Source: Microvelia longipes (taxonomy: Eukaryota > Arthropoda > Insecta > Hemiptera > Veliidae). From it: a DNA stretch of 64,000 bases. Shown here in pieces: positions 1 through 12,342 of the stretch (position 1 is its first letter; each line of letters begins with the position of its first letter). Under the pieces are notes generated by a model that searched no databases, was not told where the DNA came from, and saw nothing but the letters and a program-made list of their open reading frames with translations. A program made the translations under genes and the position numbers. Where the stretch lies: contig JACMZG010000008.1 in NCBI GenBank assembly GCA_018340805.1, positions 57,937,962 to 58,001,961 of the forward strand, read 5' to 3'.

Positions 1-144
1 TGAGGTACAGTATTGAGATTATATGACGCATGTGAGATACTACAATACTAGGTACTGCAAAAGATGATGTGAGGTATTAAGCTAATCAATTAATCTTAAA
101 CATATCAAAATGAATATTCTCTGTTAATTTCGAGATTGACTTAC

Positions 145-381
145 CCAGGTAAATAAAACATATGCGTGCTGATTGCCATGAATGGCAGTTAATGATAATA
201 TAGCTAAGGAAGACATGAGAGCAGCAGCTTGAGCTAGGTACTGCCTGGCTATCCTACACTCAGCAGGATTTGAAACAATGAGACAACCAAATGACACACA
301 ACCCAGAGCCCATCCTAGACCCGTGTAGGCTTGTAGGAGAAGAACAGCGCTTCCCAATCCTTCTTCTTCCACACTGTGTGC
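145..381 (-). CDS. Monocarboxylate transporter-like MFS protein, exon encoding late membrane segments
   Basis: This exon encodes 79 residues beginning AHSVEEEGLGSAVLLL and ending YVLFTW. On the minus strand an acceptor (cttcag) precedes base 381 and a strong donor (gtaagt) follows base 145. The exon starts and ends on codon boundaries, so it joins in phase to the exon at 1433-1709, giving ...NTPIFFL then AHSVEEEG.... The stretch GLGWALGCVSFGCLIVSNP followed by YLAQAAALMSSLAILSLTAI reads as two membrane helices, as in the C-terminal half of insect SLC16 (monocarboxylate/H+ symporter) proteins. These act in the plasma membrane and move lactate, pyruvate or related acids; the substrate here is not determined. 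The final exon(s) should lie left of base 1. Family assignment comes from recognised motifs, not from a search. Confidence 0.85.
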
Positions 382-457
382 CTGAAGCAGTATATATAAT
401 ATAATATATAAAACAGTATATAAAAACTAAGATACTGAGTAATGGAGTTAACTCATA

Positions 458-932
458 AAGCCATACAAAACACCAAAATCTCTCCACAAAATGTTTATTC
501 TTTACATAAACAGAGCCGGCTTTCGATCGCTCGATCATCATCAGTGCCTACCCCAACAAACATAGTCCGCTACATGACTCTGTCTAGGAGGTCTGATTGA
601 GGCGTTTACATAGCATCTCACCGGTAATTTTATTTTTATTTATTTATTTTTTTTTTTTATTTATTTTAATAGAAATAAGAATTTACCTTTTTTTTAACTT
701 CTTAACGTTTATATTCTTTTATATGTTTTTTAACTTTTTATTATTTATTTTAGTTTTATTATTGTTTATTTATTAGTATTCTTTTAGTTTTGCTTTATTG
801 TAGTACTGTGTTAATTATTCTTTCTTCTATGTTTGTTGGGTTAGGCACTGATGATGATCGAGCGATCGAAGCCGGCTCTGTTTATTAAAGAATAAACATT
901 TTGTGGAGAAATTTTGGTGTTTTGTATGGCTT
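458..932. repeat. TA-flanked palindromic MITE-like element, 475 bp
   Basis: Bases 458-565 and about 826-932 are inverted copies of each other. The outer ends are aagccatacaaaac on the left and its complement gttttgtatggctt on the right. The arms, roughly 105 bases, carry few differences, including the shared cgatcgctcgatcatcat block. TA flanks both ends (456-457 and 933-934), fitting a Tc1/mariner-type target. The core is a T-rich stretch without coding potential. It lies in an intron of the transporter gene. Confidence 0.7.
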
Positions 933-1432
933 TAGTATATAAAACATAAATATTACATATACACCATTTTTTCTCAATGAAAGGGGGCAGATAAAATTAC
1001 CAAAACGGACATTTCGCTCACTGAAAAATTGGAAAACGATTATGGTGAAGTTCCGTGACCACGATCATTTAAAGTATATTTACTCTTTCAAGCTCTTTAT
1101 TCCTAAACCTATGGAAGATATAGCTTTTTGGTCCTAATCCTGTCCTGATTAAAAACCCCTTTGTAAAACCTTAAATAATGGCGTCAAAAAGGAGGTCGTA
1201 ATTATAATTATTCTTACTGCACCTCTACTTAATTTTAAGCCTTAAATTATTGAAACATGAATTATTAAGAGGGTTAAGATAACAATATTATTACCTATAT
1301 TATTGGTGATATCAACTGTATATTCTGGAGAAAATACATAGGACGATTGATCTGGCGTATAAACAATTATTTCTAGAATATAAATTTTGTTTTAAAGTTT
1401 GATTATTTCATTATAATGTCTAGATGACTTAC

Positions 1433-1709
1433 GAGAAAGAAAATAGGCGTATTTATTCCTGCAGCTGTAAAAGCGGTCGCTGTTAATAGAATTTGTACAG
1501 TTTTTGAGCGAAGTGGACCAAAATCAAAGAACGGAGGTGAGTCATCAACTTTGTTTTTATCCTTAATTTTTCTCTTCTGGTTCTTAAGATGAAGAATTGC
1601 TCTTCTTTGAGGATGGTATAGAGATGCACTGCGATAGAACATTCCCAAGAAGAAACATAGGAATACCGTGACAGTGACGATCTGCAGACCAAGTCTCCAT
1701 CCAAAACCT
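1433..1709 (-). CDS. Monocarboxylate transporter-like MFS protein, central exon (loop and following helix)
   Basis: On the minus strand an acceptor (tttcag) precedes base 1709 and a donor (gtaagt) follows base 1433. After one carried-over base the exon reads GFGWRLGLQIVTVTVFLCFF, then LGMFYRSASLYHPQRRAILH, then LKNQKRKIKDKNK, and ends PIFFL. The motif FYRSASLYHPQRRAILHLK with its basic tail is the highly conserved cytoplasmic loop of insect SLC16-type transporters, and FDFGPLRSKTVQILL starts the next membrane segment. This is the strongest evidence for the family. It joins in phase to the exon at 145-381. Its 5' junction does not join in phase to the 6284-6469 exon (that exon leaves one base, this one supplies one), so at least one exon must lie between them. 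I did not find it. Confidence 0.92.
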
Positions 1710-2084
1710 CTGAAATAAACATTTTAGTTAAATAAAATATGATATATTTAAATTCATAGGAACCACAGCATGAGTATAATTATCTCTTTGAAACATGTGC
1801 TGAAATATCATTTTTAACCCCCACTTTAATTACTAAAGTAGTAATGATGGTAGTGGATTGTGGTTATTTTGTTAAAATAAATAATTTTTGGCCACGTTTC
1901 TTTAAAGTGTCGCTAATAAAGGGGCTCTTATAAGATGAATTTGTAACCGGAATGTGAACAAAAACCATTAAAGACCCTAATCACGAAAAATAAATTCTGG
2001 CTAAAACTTAAAACTATTTCTGGCGCGGAATTCCGTAAGCCAGGTGAAAAATTTTCCTTGAAAGACGTGCTTCCGTAAATTGAA

Positions 2085-2600
2085 CAAATACTGATCATGA
2101 GGTGAAACATGGCTCACTTGTTGTTCTTACATATGATTACATGCGTGCCAAATTTCAAATCGATCAAAACATTTTCCCGCGTTTTATGGTTTTTATTAAA
2201 TTTTGCTAAGTGATTAATGCGTGTTAATAACGTCATAAAAAATATGAGGGGAGGTATTTTTTATCCACCCTATATACATGTTTTTCCCCCAGTCATAAAA
2301 AATATTTTTCGGATAGCGCAACTAGATCCAAAGGTTGGTTTTTGTACCAAGTTTTAACTCTCTATCGTAAATGCACTAGAGCTACAATGATAACAGACAC
2401 CACAACCCCACACACACCACACACAACACACACACACACACAACACACACACACTCACATACAGACAGACAACCTTGTGAAAACCATTAGGAAGTTCTAT
2501 AACACTTGCAACGGATAAATTCTTGTGAAATTCTGGTTATGTATTTTTTTATCAAACACATCCTTTCCTATAAACCTGCGGCATAAACGAGAAAAAGTAT
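2085..2600 (+). repeat. Rep-A copy, 3' portion
   Basis: This is a diverged copy of the unclassified family Rep-A (reference copy at 25855-26800). It retains the blocks atgcgtgccaaat, ttttcccgcgttttatg, taacgtcataaaaaat and the gttttaactctcta block. A (CA)n tract follows with acagacagacaacctt, then caacggataaattc and the terminal ataaacgagaaaaagta. The CA tract here is expanded (about 2399-2450). It lies in the transporter intron. Confidence 0.65.
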
Positions 2601-3504
2601 CTATAATAATATAAGAGAGTCCGTGAGGTAAGTAAAATATATATATATTATATATAATAATAACTATTATAATATACTCATATATATCATATACTACTAT
2701 ATATATATATTTATTTAAATTTATAATTACCTTGATATAGTTAGTATTTATAGGCTACCCTACTCAGATGCCACTCTCTAACTTAGACGTTGACCCATGA
2801 CTGGTCATCCTCCCCGACACACAAACCCGCTAAACCCGCGCGATCCGGAAAATGAATACTCTACCACTATATCTCTTCTTCTTTTAAAATATTGTGCTAA
2901 CACCATACAGTGTGCTGCATCTCACGACAACCATTCACTTCTCCGACAATCACACTGAAAATGTTTTTAATAATAAAAATACTAGCTCTCTTCGCATGAT
3001 TTTACACCGTAACATACTTCTTAAGATAAATTCTACATTCTTTTCAACTCAAAGTGATTTAAAAGAGAATTGATCTTTATTATTATGCTCGTTTGGCCGA
3101 GGCAAAAAAGATATTCTCTTTTATAAAGGAACTAATTACTCTCGATCAAGATTTTCTATAAGCGCGATATAAAATTCTTTAATATGAATGTTCTCAATCA
3201 ACTAGATTACAGCTGCAGAAGAAATCATCTCTAAAAAATATTTGTTTGGGGTTGAAACAACGAATCCTTTTTCAATTACTACTCGTTATCGAAAATACGT
3301 CCAGGGTGGTCAAGTTAAACCCAACAAGAACGTCACGTAGCTTTCCACGAACAAAAATTATAAGAAAACCAAAATTATAAATTTTTAAACTTTCCCTCAT
3401 TTAATGCCGTAGGTTATATAAGGAAATCTATTGGTGTAATAACAGGAAATCCCGAACCGGATTAGAAAAACAAGGATATATCCGTTTCACAGGCATATTT
3501 AAGG

Positions 3505-4065
3505 GCGCCTTTCTGAGTCGCGTTTCTTGCAAAGTTGTCTGTCTGTATGTGTGTAGTGTGTGATATGTTTATCACCATCGTAGCCGGCCCAAGTGTACAT
3601 TCTAGGCTTAGAGAGATTGAAAATTTTTGTAACAAAAAAATAGTATTACCAGCTTAGAACTGATCTAACATCCTGATAACACAAACAGACCATAATAGAC
3701 ATTAAACAACACGCGCAATAAATAAGACAGACGAAAATTATCGACACAACTCATAAAATGCGGAAATGATGCGACCCCCTCACACACGGCATTGAGTGAT
3801 TTAGCTCACGTGTAGCTATGTATAAGACTAATACATGTGCCAAGTTTCATCTCATTATCAGCATTAGTTCAATTTCTTTGTATATGACTAGTGTACGTTC
3901 TTTAAAAAGTTGCCAAAAATTGGAAAATTGTCCAATTAAGTTGAAATGAGCCCTTGGAGTGAGGACTAATTTGATTAGACTTGAAGCGAGTCCGAAGCAG
4001 GGAGGATAAGCGTAGCGAATCCGATGTAATAAGGAAAAGTTCCGAGGTACCCTGTATCAGATTTT
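3505..4065 (-). repeat. Rep-A copy, minus orientation
   Basis: Minus-strand matches to Rep-A include tttcttgcaaagttgtctgt, the gttgtctgtctgtatgtgtg block, gtataagactaatacatg, tcatctcattatcagcatta, gcgagtccgaagcaggga and ttccgaggtaccctg. Conceptual reading frames here (for example 3902-4147) are non-coding artefacts of the repeat. Confidence 0.65.
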
Positions 4066-4864
4066 TTGTTACTCGATTTGTTGCTTTCAAAATATCATGA
4101 TTAAACATTAACATTGAATTTTTCAATCTCGCAACGCTCGACCTCATAACAAGTCATTGATATAAAGTGTAGGAAGTTATGACTTTACTCGTCGTCAGAG
4201 TGACGTCATTACCTAATCCTTTAGGTAAAACTATTTTTTTAAAAAGTTTATAGGGCGTAATAACTTGAGGTGGTTATAAGCTTCGAAAAGAATTATAGTA
4301 TATAGACATTCTATCATGAAATTCGAAACTATTTTTCTGTCCTCGAATGCAAAATACCTGCGGTACTTGGCAGCATCGTTTTTAATGGTTTTTAGTTAAG
4401 GGTTAACTTAGTTCTCTGACTTCTCAGTTAAATCGAGTTATTCCTAGAACCATCTCATGAAGGACAAACAGTAGATAATAATCACATTACAACCTCAATG
4501 TAGGCGGAGTAAGTCATAGAGAAAAAGCTTTCCTCTGCTTTGCTTTTTATACTCTCCTATAATTACATGATAAATATCTTGATAAATGAAAACTCAAGCA
4601 AAACAGAAAACCCTCTTAATTTACATTCAAATGGTTTTAATGAACTTTTTAGAGAAATATTTGAAAATTTACCAAAAGATTAAATCATTTTTAACTCTTT
4701 CTATCTATAATTAGTGAAATAGCAGAACTATAAGAGCTTAAAAAAGTAACTAATATAATATATGAATTTTCAAACTTAATTCTAAATAAGAAAATAATGA
4801 CATCGTTTTGCAAAATTTTGAAAATAATCTTCTAGTAAATTATATAATCTCCGCTGAACAAATA

Positions 4865-5563
4865 GTCCAAGAGCCAGGCCTAAAAAATTGACTCATTTCA
4901 TAGTACTTCAAACCAAATTTTTCGGAAAATATACCTTAAATTATGAAGGAAAAGCATAGTCTGCCCAATTTAGAGTAAAGCTATTCATATGAATGCGCTC
5001 GCTCAAAATATTTGAATATCGCACAAATTCCAGTTTTCTTGCAATAAGAGGTTCCTTGTTTGTCACTTATTGGTCACAAAACACGAAGAGGAAATTTTTT
5101 AAAACTGATAAAATTTCCTATAAAACGTGTGTTTTTTCGTCAAAATTGGATAACTACAACTAAAGTTATGACATTTGTTAAATAGCCAAAAAAATGCACA
5201 AAATGTTAATGTTTTCAAAGAAATTCGCTGATTTTGCATAAATTAACCATTTTTGGTGTTTTTGAAAGAGCCATAACTTTAGTTGTAGTTATATGATTTT
5301 GATGATTGAACACTCGCTTTATTTTATATTTTATCATCTTTAAAAAATGTGTTATTCATATTTTGCACACGATCCACAGGGAACCACTTATTTCAAGAAA
5401 ACTGAATTTGTGCGATTTTATAAAATTGTGAGCATGTGCAATTATATGAAGGGCTCCACTCTGGATAGGCAGACTATGTTTTTTCATCATAAGTTAATGT
5501 ATATTTTCAGAAAAATTTAGTTCGCAGTAGTAAAAAAAAGTCAAATTTTTGCTGCTCTTGGAC
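4865..5563. repeat. Foldback (near-complete palindrome) element, about 700 bp
   Basis: The left end gtccaagagc and right end gctcttggac are inverted. Homology continues inward through cagttttcttgcaataag against cttatttcaagaaaactg, and up to aactacaactaaagttatg against cataactttagttgtagtt near the centre. The whole element is therefore close to one long hairpin with arms of about 300 bases. TA lies just outside each end (4863-4864 and 5564-5565). A second copy begins near 63752 and runs off the right edge of the window. No coding capacity was seen. Confidence 0.75.
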
Positions 5564-6283
5564 TAAAAGCAGCATTACCGAAAAATCAAAGCAAAATATA
5601 CTTGTTGTTCCCATGGTTTCGTTATTATGTCGGGTATCTTCTTCAAATGCTTATTGTTATACTTTAATATTGTGTAAGTGAGTTTGTATAAAAATATTAA
5701 GTATATAAAGTCGATTGATTGGCTTATTTTATAGTGATACATTTGATTTAATCAGTGGTTCTTACAATACATATGACTATTAAACAATCGACCTTTGACA
5801 CTTTTTAACACTGTCACATGAAACCGTATAACGCCAAAATATCGAAGAAAATAACAGACTGTTTTGAGTTCGAACAATTTAAAGCTCTAACCCCTTGAAA
5901 AATGTGTTGGAAATTAAAAGTCAGGTTAAATAAAGTCCTTGATACGTTTACTCCAAGCAAATTTTTAATTACTTAATTTTGCCTTTTTTAAATAACAAAT
6001 CATTCCGTGTGTAACAAAGGCTTTCCTGTACGATATACTTTGAGGGACTGTATACTCGCACCAACTTGCTCAACTTTTAGTTCAAAGGGATAATAAAAGC
6101 TCTTAAAGCTTTAAGTTAAGACAATGACGATCGTGGAAGTTACACCATTGAGAAGTATCTTAACTTTATTAACTGATTATTGGTCGTTATCAGTGCTTAG
6201 GAAACTTATGAAATTTCCAGTTTTATTATTATTTTACAAAGGAAAAGTAAAACTGAAATAATATAGAATGTTGAATTTCTTAC

Positions 6284-6469
6284 CAACTATTGCACCATAG
6301 CTAATAAATGTCTGGTGAAATTGTGTTGCGAAGGACGTGAATAAACATCCTAAGGCTGTTACCAAGCCTCCCAGTACTGCTGTAAGTCTAGTTGATTTCC
6401 TCCTGCATAAAGATATAGTGACAGGAGATACGAATAGTGATACTCCCGCACTTAGAGCTCCTAACCAAG
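6284..6469 (-). CDS. Monocarboxylate transporter-like MFS protein, N-terminal exon
   Basis: On the minus strand the acceptor tctgtttcag precedes base 6469 and the donor gtaaga follows base 6284. The exon encodes WLGALSAGVSLFVSPVTISL, then CRRKSTRLTAVLGGLVTALG, then CLFTSFATQFHQTFISYGAIVG. This is the early membrane region of SLC16-type MFS proteins; the CRRKSTRL loop between two helices is typical of insect members. The exon carries two bases at its start and one at its end, so it needs further exons on both sides. The upstream exon with the start codon lies to the right and was not recognised. The gap to the next exon (1710-6283) holds several repeats. Confidence 0.88.
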
Positions 6470-7079
6470 CTGAAACAGACAAATCAATGAATGCTTTATT
6501 ATTATAATTAACAAAATAATAGTTTTGGTATTAGTTTTTAAAATTTTTGTATTTAAATTGGTATTTAGTTTCGGAGGTCTAAAGTTAAAGCATTATAATT
6601 ACTATAATAATAATAATGTTTTAGAACTCAAGACACAATGTTAATTAATGAAAAGCAAGCACAACTATGATGATAACAGAGTTAACAAACATTGCCTATT
6701 TAATCTCTTTACATAAACAAAACTCCAACCGCATTGACTCATTTCACCTATGGAAATTCGATAAAATATAAGGTACTTTATTATTGATGAATTTAGGAAA
6801 TACAGAAATTAATTATTTAGGAATACAGAAAAGTCAACGGTGTTTCAACGATGAAACCCGCCTCCATGCAGATTTTATTTTTTTAGGATTGCTATTGAGA
6901 GCCTGAGATAGTCTTTAATCATGGTCAATAATTATATCTCCTTAACTTCACTTTAGTCCAAAAACTAAGTTTAAAAAGTCACATTATTTATTACATAAAA
7001 AATGTATACAATATTTTTATATGAAAAAACTTGTCTTTAGAGATAGAGCACAGTATTGCTAGCCTATTATCCATTTATT

Positions 7080-7800
7080 ACATGTATTATTATCCGATTT
7101 TAAAAACGACTTTTAAAAAAACGTACTCAAGTCATTTAATAAAAATTGAACTAATTCGGATATGAGATGAAACTTAGCACATATGGTAGCCTTATACATG
7201 GCTACAAGCGTGCCAAATCTTAATCCGATCGCAATATTTTTCCGCGTTTTATAATGTTTCGAATTTTTTTCTTTCATTATTGCGGGATAATGTCGCTATA
7301 AAATATTATATAAAAAATATTTTTCGAAAAGCACAACTAATCCTATAGACTGATTTTTGTACAAAGTTTCAATTATCTAGCATAAACACACTACGAGCTA
7401 CGATGATAACACACACACATACAGATAGACAACTTTGTTAAAACCACTCAGGAGATCTTTGTCTAAAACACCTGATAAATTTCAATCGGATCGCATAATT
7501 TTTCCGCGTTTTATGATTTTTCAAAATGTTTGCTGAGTCATTATTGCGGGTTAATGACGTCATACAAATATTTTCCGATCATCACAATTACAGCGGTAGA
7601 TTGATTCTTGTACAAAGTTTCAACTCTCTTGAACAAATACTATGGGCGCTACGATTATAACAGACACACACACACTTACAGACAGACAAGTTTGCAAAAA
7701 CCACTCAGGAGGCCTTAAAAACATTTGAAACGGATAATTCCGGTGGCATAGCGGTTTCGTTTTTTTTTAAAATACAATACTTTATATCCACGGTATAAAT
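7080..7800 (+). repeat. Rep-A copy with internal duplication
   Basis: The copy starts near ttatccgattttaaaaacg and includes atcttaatccgatcgcaata and tttttccgcgttttata. After the first ccactcagga block (7443-7452), the Rep-A segment from atttttccgcgttttatga through cacaattaca to ccactcaggaggccttaaaa is repeated once more (about 7497-7770). This gives two partly overlapping 3' halves in tandem. The final piece ends gtggcatagcggtttcg. Confidence 0.65.
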
Positions 7801-10061
7801 GATGGAAAATAAAAAAGTAATTAATCAAAAGTTATATTACTTAAGAAAACAAATATTTTTAGTTCTGGTCATTTTTTACTTACATCGCTTTATATTAAAG
7901 ACAATAATTTACAAAAAAATATTATGAGTGCGAGATGGTTTAGAGAGAGAGGGACAGCTCATCGAATATTATATATTTTATGAGCTGTATCTTAAAAAAA
8001 TAAAGCCATGAAGGTAATAAATTACTTGGACTAAAAATGCTTGTTTTCTAGATTACTACAACTTTTATTTGAAACTTTTTCGGAATTTTTAAAAATAAAA
8101 TAGGTGTAATAAATAATTTTATTGAAACTATTTTCCAGCCCCTGATTAAATTACCGGGTTTGTGGTTTTGTTAGTCTCATCTATGGTCCTGTATATCCTA
8201 TGACTAAATGGTTTATAACTCTGATGACAAAAATCACCGCTGGTCTCCCGGCCTAATATGCTTACTACGTGTCTTTTACAATTAAAGAAAATAAACAGAG
8301 AAACACACTTATATAGGACGGGTGTTTAAGGACACAATGTAGATATCTTACAGCTGACACCTCACTGACAAATATCACGTTATTTTTAAGCACAAAAGAA
8401 CCTCTGATCTTAGGCGTCAATGTTATCATTGTTATGTTATGATCTTGTGCTTCAAGCTAACCATATTTTTCAAATTTCATGGATGCATTCATAGAGATAT
8501 ATACTAGGGGGGGGGGGGGCTTAGCCTATATCAATACATTGAGAGTCCAGAAACATCTTTTTGGGGCTCTCAGGGGCTCTTTGTAACCTCATTGTAAAAC
8601 AGAGGTTACAATGAGTTGTAAACTCTTTTAAAAGAGATTAAGGTTATAAAAAATAATTGATTTCGGTTCCCGAACTCAATGTTAAACACAAATGTTGTTT
8701 GTGTTTTGATTTGTATTTTTAACGTTTTACTTTGTATGTTACTGTAGTTTTGTACTGATTATGACGTTTTGTAGTTATGTACGTGTAAATTTATGTTTAT
8801 ATTTATGTTGTTTATATTTATGTACGAATCTAATAATTTTCTGTGCCTATTTGGAAATAATTCCTCAGTTTGTATGACTAGTTAAATAAACAAATCAAAA
8901 CTTTATTTGAATACATATACATTCCTGTGAAATTGAAAAAAGTCAATGCATAATCAGATATAAAATTAAAACAATACTTTAAGTACTATAATAATTAAAA
9001 ATTAATTTAAAAGAATTCTTCTACTGAATACAAAGGGTTGTCAAACAGAATTATTTTTATTTCATTTATAAAGGGCCTCTTGTCAAAATTATACAAATAG
9101 AATAGAAACTAGAGGGAGGAAGCAAGGACCTTTTCTGAACTTGTATCATTGAAAATATGAGGTATATAATTTATAAGTATTTCCTTTATAGCACGTATTT
9201 GATATCATAATTAGAATTTTTCGTTTATCCAGAAATAGTTCTCGATTATTTTATATCTTTATAAAAATGGCTCCTTTTTCTCTTTCACAAAAAAAAAGAA
9301 GTATTGTAAGAAAAAAAGTCAAGTATTTTAGTTGAGCTTAACATTTGACCAAACCTCTCACTCTCTCCTTCTTAGGTGTTTTTAGCAATAATAAACCTTG
9401 GTGGAAACCTACCATTGTAACCTGGAACATCAATGAGTCAAAAAGAGTGAGAAATAGGAAGTAATATTTTATAGGTCTTTTTAATTATTTTCAGTTCAAT
9501 TTCAAGACGCATTTCCGGGTCTATTATTGTAGAAAATATAAGGACATAAACCTTCAGCTCGGAGCTTTTTTTCTTAATATAGGTTTCTTATACATTTAGG
9601 GACTACGGACTGTAAAAATAAGTTGATAAAAATTCTTATTTACACCCTCGCACATTACCATCTAAGCTTTCTCTTTCATTAAATTTGTAGGGGTAATAGT
9701 ATAAGTTAAGTTAATAATAGCGATTTTCCCCCTTGGTATTTGCTAAATATACAAAATTAAGAGCAATAAAAACTTTTTTTAAAAATAACATTTTAGATCT
9801 TAGAATCAAAAATTCCCTACACCATGAAAATTAAGACATCCCGTTCACTCGCACTGTAAATGACATTTACCTCCCTAGTGTAAGTTGAATAGCACACATC
9901 GCACAGGATGAATGCGACAGGCCTCCGGTCTCTTGTTTTTCACTTTATTAACGAATTTTCTCTATAGCATTTTGCTTGTTACATTTCCTTTCCTAGGTGT
10001 TTCTTGCACAATTATATTGTGCTAACTAATCATGTTTTGCAGAACCAGTAGTATCAAATTT

Positions 10062-10156
<95 letters not shown>

Positions 10157-12124
10157 AGCGATTAAAAATTGATTGGTCCCCGTTATGAATTTCGAGGACA
10201 CCGCTCCTAAACCAAAAATGGATTAATATTCTTTTATAATATAAGATTTGATGGCTCTAGCCCCTATTATAGGAAACATTTTTTCTCTCTTGAGAGTAAA
10301 AAGTACTTCTTTACTCCCTAAAACTAGTAAATAAACTTTACATCATTCACTGTTTGGAGATATGATTAATTTATTGATTCATAACATTTGTCAGTTTAGT
10401 AATAATTTGCTACTTTAAGTAACCTATTCAGTATCACGCTTTAAAATCACGCACGCCTTACATTTTAAAAACATTTAAACCAGAATAACATAAATGTAGC
10501 AAGATATGTGTATAACTTTAATTTTTAAGGAGTTTTCAGCTATACAATACCTTTAAAAGTATACATATTTTATATTGAATAGCTAATATAGCTTTATAAA
10601 GTTCTCAATATTTAGTATAATTTGTATTATGGAATATAGTATTTTTAAACTTGACTGATGGTTCAGATCTTTTCTGTTTCCTCTAACTTTAAATAATAAT
10701 TAGTCTAATTATTTGTATGGTATGTTTACTGGTATATAACTGGTATATGGTTTATGGTATATAACTTTCGATATCCAAGCAAATATCATCAATTACCATT
10801 GGTGTCCTCAGGTTGTGTGTGAGCATGTGTTTTCGGGTTATTACTAGTTATTGGTGGTTATTTTTGATTGAAGGTAGTTAATGTTACTTACTGGCGGTTA
10901 GTTTTGATTGCTGAAGATGGTTGTATACCATAAAAAGCCAAAAATAGTTTTAAAATTTGATAAAATGGAAAGGGGGGCTTTAAAAACACTCTAGTTCTAC
11001 TATCTACCATGTTATTTATAATCATAAAACATTTTATAATCTTTATTTATGAATTTCACTCAAATGCTTCAATTTTTAACAAGTTTAAAATTGTTCAAGT
11101 AGATACTAAGTATGGTTTAGTCACAGTTTCTTGTGAAATTCCAAATTGCATTATCATTTATCTTAATGTAAAGAAAGCGAAGAAAAGAGAGAATTGCTAG
11201 AGTGCTTTAGGATCGAGTCAAGGTAGTAAAGGATTAAGTCGGTAATATATGAAGCTAAGATGGAACGTGGATAGGACTGAGTTGCCAGCAGGACTAGCTG
11301 GTAACGACACGTGTAGCTCCATTCCTTTCCAATGTTACATCTAAGCCAGCAGTTTCCTGCTGCATTTGGCTACTTTAAAAAATCTTTTCTTCTTTTTATT
11401 CTTTATTCTTAATCTTTTTTTATTTTCAACTCTCTCCTTTTGTCAGTTAACTGATTACACTCCAGGTAATAATAAAAAAGTATGAATATTTAAGGAGAAA
11501 GAAATAAATGTTGTAAGAACATCAAAAATGAATAGCCTAGTTATCAATGTTTATGTATACAAATTTGATTCCAACTTAAGTTCACATAAACAATTAAGTT
11601 GACATTAATACTGCGCAACCTGTACTTTTTACAAATACCCTCAAACTGCTCTGTCACTATTTTTAATAGTCAATTTAAATTTTTTACTAATGTGCAGCGA
11701 ATTATACTGATAAGCAAAGAGTCTACAGTTTTTCGATATCATGCTTAAAAACTTACCTTTTACTCTTTCTTTTAATAATCATTACTACGGTGTTTATTAC
11801 GGTGTGTTATTATACGGTGTTTGATGCATTCTGGAGGTGTGAAAGTGGCTCTGAAATATTGACCGAGGTTTTGGGAGTAAAATAGAATTTTATAAGCTTT
11901 GTAATGTAGATAGGTCAATAGGTGATCAAGTAAAACAAGATATGAAAACGCAAATGATTATCTAAGGTCAATCCAAGAAAAATACGCATTATAATTGACA
12001 ATAAAAATAATGTTCCATTTTGCGTGGAGGTCCTGGTGTTTTTACTTTTCCTTACCTACTAGCGCAGGTATATTAAAAAATAACTGTTAACCCTAAAAAT
12101 TTGAAATCAAGGTTTTATCAGCAC
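7801..12124. other. Gene-free AT-rich interval
   Basis: No supported gene was seen. Notable pieces are a 13-G run (8507-8519), a small hairpin with ttgtaacctc and gaggttacaa arms (about 8580-8611), a long (AT)n microsatellite (10064-10154), and an imperfect inverted repeat around 11250-11345 (gctaagatggaacgtgga against the complement of ttccaatgttacatctaagc). Reading frames are short and of low complexity. Confidence 0.5.
10064..10154. repeat. (AT)n microsatellite, about 91 bp
   Basis: This is an uninterrupted AT dinucleotide run between ttttaa and ccagcgatt. The exact length may be affected by assembly. Confidence 0.9.
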
Positions 12125-12300
12125 CACCCGGTTTAGTCACTTTGATGTTGTTCTGAGTGGTTTTTATTATGCGTCTGTCTGTGTGTGGAATTTACTGTGT
12201 CACGCATAACTCTCACTGTGTTCACGCTAGAGAGTTAAAACATGGCACAAATATTAGACATAAGGTTTAGTTGCGCTGCCTAGAAGATAATATTTTAGAC
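12124..12300 (-). repeat. Rep-A fragment, minus orientation
   Basis: The blocks gttctgagtggtttttatta, gcgtctgtctgtgtgtg, acgctagagagttaaaac and ttagttgcgctgcctagaag match the reverse complement of the Rep-A 3' half. It directly abuts the near-complete plus copy that follows, in opposite orientation. Confidence 0.6.
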
Positions 12301-12342
12301 CTCGTTCAACTATTTTGCTAAATTTATAAAATAAAATAAAAA

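Noticed and set aside
3902..4147. 81-residue minus-strand frame
   Set aside because: Falls inside a Rep-A copy; other copies do not keep it open.
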